Assembly: GCA_020091685.1 (NCBI GenBank)
Contig: CM034597.1
Span: 4,598,532-4,662,531, forward strand
DNA: 64,000 nt
DNA from: Lutjanus erythropterus
Taxonomy: Eukaryota > Chordata > Actinopteri > Lutjaniformes > Lutjanidae
Direction of reading: 5' to 3'
Shown in pieces: positions 60,599 to 64,000 of the stretch (positions within the stretch are counted from its first letter, which is position 1; every line of letters begins with the position of its first letter). The notes under the pieces are model-generated. The model did no database searches and was not told the DNA's origin. It saw only the letters and a program-made list of their open reading frames with translations. Both the position numbers and the translations under genes were made by a program.

Positions 60599-61084
60599 GG
60601 TTGTACTTTATTTTGCAGCACACTTATAAGATGTAATAAGCTGTACTTTGTATTCAAAAAATAGAAGTAATGTGTTTTTTATTAGACATTATAAAAACCC
60701 TTTATTAGACCCTTAAGTAGAGGGTAATTACTGGCACATTGTAAGAGAACTGCACTGTAAGCTTAAGTGTATTATTTCCCACTGTTAGACTGTTATTAGG
60801 CTTTCTGAGCGGGTAATTTGGGAGATGCTGGCCATAATCAGCTACTCTGCCAGTTGTATAGGGATCAGCAAAAGAAGCTGTGTCTCAAGAAGCAGATATG
60901 TGATTTCACTTTAGTTCACCTTACAGTTCTCTTGTAATGTGTCCCTAATTATCCTCTCGGTAATCAATTACCTTTTAAGTCCTGTAAGGATCCAACAGAA
61001 GATATTATATCTAGTTTTTCTCTAACTTCATTCAGAGTACAGCTTGTTACATCTTATTAGTGTACTGTAAAATAAAGTATGACC
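60599..61084. mobile_element. MITE with long terminal inverted repeats (copy 2)
   Basis: Left GGTTGTACTTTATTTTGCAG then CACACTTATAAGATGTAATA AGCTGTACT, and right, reverse-complemented, GGTCATACTTTATTTTACAG then TACACTAATAAGATGTAACA AGCTGTACT. These form an inverted repeat of about 50 bp. The interior has GTAATGTG, TTATTAGAC and TGTAATGTGTCCCTAATTA blocks shared with copy 1 at 27968-28430. No clear target duplication. Confidence 0.75.
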
Positions 61085-62224
61085 ATTATGCCTTTATAGT
61101 AAAATAAAAAAATCTTCTCAAAGTTTATAGGCATACCAGCCAAAGTTAGAGTTGTTACACTGCTACTTAATATTGGATAGGGTTGAAGACTGCTGAAGAA
61201 AATTGAGCACTGAACATGTCATCTGGTTTTTATTGTCCTTTATATTAAATGCTGTATTGAATCTTTTTAATGAAATAAAGGATACGAATGAGCTAATGGG
61301 TCATATTGAAGTTGTGCAAGAAAAACGAGGAAGGAGTGGATAATTACTAGTGTAATAATTATCATTATTATTATTGCGAGGGAAGAACATTTGTTGATTT
61401 GTTTACGTCTTTACAGTATCTAGTTGCCAATGAAGGAGCCACATCACACAGAGTTTACATGGAGACTTCTCCTACCCGACATAATTTACACTATCAGCTT
61501 TATAGAGCTGTGGAGCCAATCATATTCCAGGAAAACATGAATAATCTGGTTGGTACGTCAAGGAAAAAAAAAAAGTAGAAGTCTTTTGGGGATCAAAAAG
61601 GTACAAAGCAAAAGAACAGCATGTGCTGAAAATCTTATACATTTATAAATGCACATACTGCTTGGACAGCCAGTGTGAACATTGACTGACATGGAGACAT
61701 GATTGTCCAGAGTCCCTACAGTAAGCAGAGAGCCCAAAAAGCTATTAAGTTTAACTGTTATACTGTATGACTTGGCATGTGCTAAACACCAACCACTCCT
61801 CCCTGCTCATTTAGTGGCTGATCTTTGCATTAAGCCAATCTCACAGGGGGACACGCATGGCTGGAGACAGAGAGAGGACATTGTTTAGTCAGGAGGGAGG
61901 CAGAGAGAAGCAGCAGCTTCACATAGGAGACACGAGCTGGCTCTCAATGCAGGCGTTTTATGGGATTTATGATGTATTCAAATGCTCCAGGTGGAGGGCT
62001 TTCTTTGCATAGAGAAAGGGACATGACAGGATTAATTTAGCTGCAGCCGAGTTTCATAAAACTTTTACTGTATAATGGACAAATACGAGATGATTATAAC
62101 ACATGTTAATCAGAAACGTGGCTCTATGACCATTTATTGGTGCATTAAAGTGGTAGTTCTTAAACTTTATGTAGCTGAACTCACATAATTCATGCACACC
62201 CTCCATCCCAACACTATTATCTTG

Positions 62225-63110
62225 TTCCACAGCTGCTGTTTAAGTCTGTTCAAGTCATGTGTCAAGGCAAGTCAGTTGGAACTAGTTCATGTTAAGTCTC
62301 ACATCAGTGGAAACCAGTTCAAGTGAACTCTTCAGCCAAATAAAACCATTTTGAGTCTCAAGTCAACTAAAACAAGTCAGAGTCAAGTCTCAAGTCAGTC
62401 AGAGCAAATTCAAGTTAAGTCTCAAGTCAATGGTGATGAATTCAGGTAAAGTCGCGAGTCAGCTGGACAAAGCTCAAGTTATGTCGCGAGTCAGCGGTGA
62501 CAAGTTCAGGTCAAGTCTAGTCTCACTTCAATGGAGACAATTCATAGTCAAGTCTCAAGTCAGCTGGAACAAGTCCAAGTTAAGTCTCAAGTCAATGGTG
62601 ACAAATTCAGGTCAAGCCTCAAATCAATGGAGACAAGTTCAAGTGAATTCTTCAGCCAAATAAAACCATTGTGAGTCGTCTCAAGTCAACTGAAACAAGT
62701 CAGAGTCAAGTCTCAAGTCAGTTGTAACAAGATCAAGTCGAGTCTCTATTTAATGGAGTCAAAACCAAGTCAAGAATAGAGTCAGTTGGAACAAGTTCAA
62801 GTAAAGTCTTAAGTGAGTGGTGACAGGGTCAAGTCAAATCTTAAGCCAATGAAAACCGGTTGACTCAAGTCTCAAACAAGTGGAAACAAGTGTGAGTAAA
62901 GTTTCAAGTCAAATCTGAAGTCAGCCAGATCAAGTTCAGCTTAAATTTCAAGTCAACTGAGACACGTTCATGTCCAGTCTCAGATCAGTCAGAACAAGTT
63001 CAATTTAAGTCTAAAGCCAATAGAAATTAGTATTTAGTCAAATCTCAAGTTAGTTCAAGTCAAGTTTTAAGTCTTGTAAAAGTAACTCTTGACTGAAGCT
63101 TGAAGGCCAA
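62225..63110. repeat. Degenerate minisatellite of CAAGTCAAGTCTCAAGTCA-type units
   Basis: About 880 bp of imperfect repeats in which TCAAGTC, TTAAGTCTCAAGTCA, GGAACAAGTTCAAGT and GGTGACAAGTTCAGGTCAAG recur every 20-50 bp. There is a higher-order copy (AGTGAACTCTTCAGCCAAAT at 62324, AGTGAATTCTTCAGCCAAAT at 62641), about 317 bp apart. The open frame at 62430-62663 arises from this array and is not a gene. Confidence 0.8.
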
Positions 63111-63283
63111 TAGAGTGACTGCTGACTTTAAATGAGACAGCATTTGAGCATCTTTTCAAAGCTGTGTTATTGTTCTGTTCAACATTTACAGTGATCCGCC
63201 ATGACATTAGTGGTCACGTCATTTGCCCCAACACATGTGATGGTACAGTACCTCCTGTATGTTAAATTGTGTACGGTCTACAG

Positions 63284-63473
63284 CAGGCTCACGGCCCTGC
63301 ATGTTTTAGATGTTTCCCTGCTCCAACACACCTGATTCACATGATCAGGTTGTTGTCAGGCTTCTGCAGAGGCTTGATGATGAGCTGATCATTTGAATCA
63401 GGTGTGTTGGAGCAGGAAAACATGTAAAACTTGCAGAGCAGGGGTCCCTGAGGAGCAGGGCTGGGAAACACTA
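63284..63473. mobile_element. hAT-type palindromic MITE with perfect 8-bp target duplication
   Basis: GTCTACAG directly flanks both sides (63276-63283 and 63474-63481). The body is a large imperfect hairpin: CCTGCTCCAACACACCTGAT near 63319 pairs with ATCAGGTGTGTTGGAGCAGG near 63397, and GATCAGGTTGTTG with a GATGAGCTGATC segment near the centre. Outer parts CATGTTTTAGATGTTTCCC and GAAAACATGTAAAAC pair as well. This is a common fish hAT MITE and this copy appears full length at about 190 bp. Confidence 0.85.
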
Positions 63474-64000
63474 GTCTACAGCACATAAGGGAGGATAAAT
63501 ATAAATGGATGCAACAATAGATTTGCGCAAATTTGACTGATGCATGTTTGTGAAGATGACAGACACAAAGGAGAAATTCTAGTTTGTTTTTTGCTTGAAA
63601 GATGACACCAGCAGGGATACATGTCACACATTCTGCCCTATTTTTTTTTCTTTAGCGAGACTGTCTTCCTTGGCATCCTTACAAAATTCTTCCCCTCGGC
63701 TTACCACTGCCAAATCTAACATCACCATCTCCAAGACATTACTCTCTGCCCATTACAGACTCTTAAAAACAGCTTCAGCCATATGCTGAAAGCCAGACAG
63801 CAGCCAAACTGCAACTGACAACTGGACTAGAAACCATATTCTGCATTCAGAGACACAATTAAGAGGCAATTTGGAGCTGGAAATCTATAAATGGACTGGA
63901 GTCAGCCCAGTTTGTCCCCATTTATAATGGAAAGGTCACTTATATTCTGTTAAACTCATTCTACTGTATATGTATTTATCGATAATGATGGTACATAGCC

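Larger units (their letters stand above)
51462..64000 (-). other. ptprf: Upstream intron of ptprf (5' side of the first Ig1 exon)
   Basis: In transcript sense this is sequence before the Ig1 exon. The split first codon requires an upstream donor in phase 1. A signal-peptide exon (start Met, hydrophobic core, phase-1 donor) was sought and not found, so it probably lies beyond 64000. Contents are MITEs at 51.96-52.27, 53.36-54.04, 60.6-61.08 and 63.28-63.47 kb, an LTR-like stretch at 52.6-53.0 kb, a repeat pair at 55-56 kb and a minisatellite at 62.2-63.1 kb. The stretches 54.04-55.06, 57.01-60.59, 61.09-62.22 and 63.48-64.0 kb hold nothing I recognise. Confidence 0.6.

Noticed and set aside
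62225-63110. Regularly spaced repeats, considered as a CRISPR-like array
   Set aside because: Repeat units are degenerate, spacing is irregular, the intervening sequence is itself repeat-derived, and the context is a vertebrate intron.
1-64000. Search for tRNA, SINE A/B-box promoters and rRNA
   Set aside because: No convincing GGTTCGAATCC-type B box paired with an A box or cloverleaf was seen by eye.

Overview
The window looks like a teleost (probably percomorph) nuclear genome. Two vertebrate-type coding exons with canonical splice sites lie far apart in AT-rich non-coding DNA. Most of that DNA consists of dispersed repeat types familiar from fish genomes: hAT-, Harbinger-, piggyBac- and Tc1-like relics, LINE fragments and minisatellites. 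There are no bacterial operons, phage genes, rRNA, tRNA or CRISPR arrays.

The only gene I can name is a LAR-type receptor protein tyrosine phosphatase, most likely ptprf, on the minus strand. Exon 51316-51461 encodes the first half of the N-terminal Ig domain. Exon 37895-38036 encodes the second half. The two join in phase across a 13.3-kb intron. I could not find the signal-peptide exon, which should lie above 51461 or beyond the window. I also could not find the second Ig-domain exon, which should lie below 37895. The window is therefore probably an internal, intron-dominated slice of the 5' half of a very large gene.

Layout. 1-12 kb: a LINE reverse-transcriptase relic (3.2-3.96 kb), a 310-bp tandem repeat (6.68-7.35 kb) and small MITEs. 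12.4-17.6 kb: MITEs with an internal minisatellite, and an unidentified exon-like minus-strand ORF (13.48-13.88 kb). 21.8-24.1 kb: a nest of MITEs. 25.9-28.4 kb: short tandem repeats, a hairpin and a MITE. 28.5-32.9 kb: a 2.1-kb direct tandem duplication whose junction lies inside a Tc1-like relic. 33.2 kb: a piggyBac-type MITE with TTAA at both ends. 37.0-37.6 kb: a degenerate GGTA-type tetranucleotide array about 320 bp from the exon donor. 41-51 kb (inside the Ig1 intron): further minisatellite-bearing MITEs, a 1.47-kb Harbinger-like element with TAA duplication and an element carrying a decayed BED zinc finger. 51.9-54 kb and 60.6-63.5 kb: more hAT-like elements and a sequence-degenerate minisatellite.

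I found no convincing new molecular system. The items most worth a second look are the minisatellite-bearing MITE family, the recent tandem duplication with indel-biased divergence, the unidentified ORF between two MITE copies, and the nested element at 21.8-23.2 kb. Family assignments of repeats rest on recognition of typical fish repeat sequences plus visible inverted repeats and target duplications; no database was searched.
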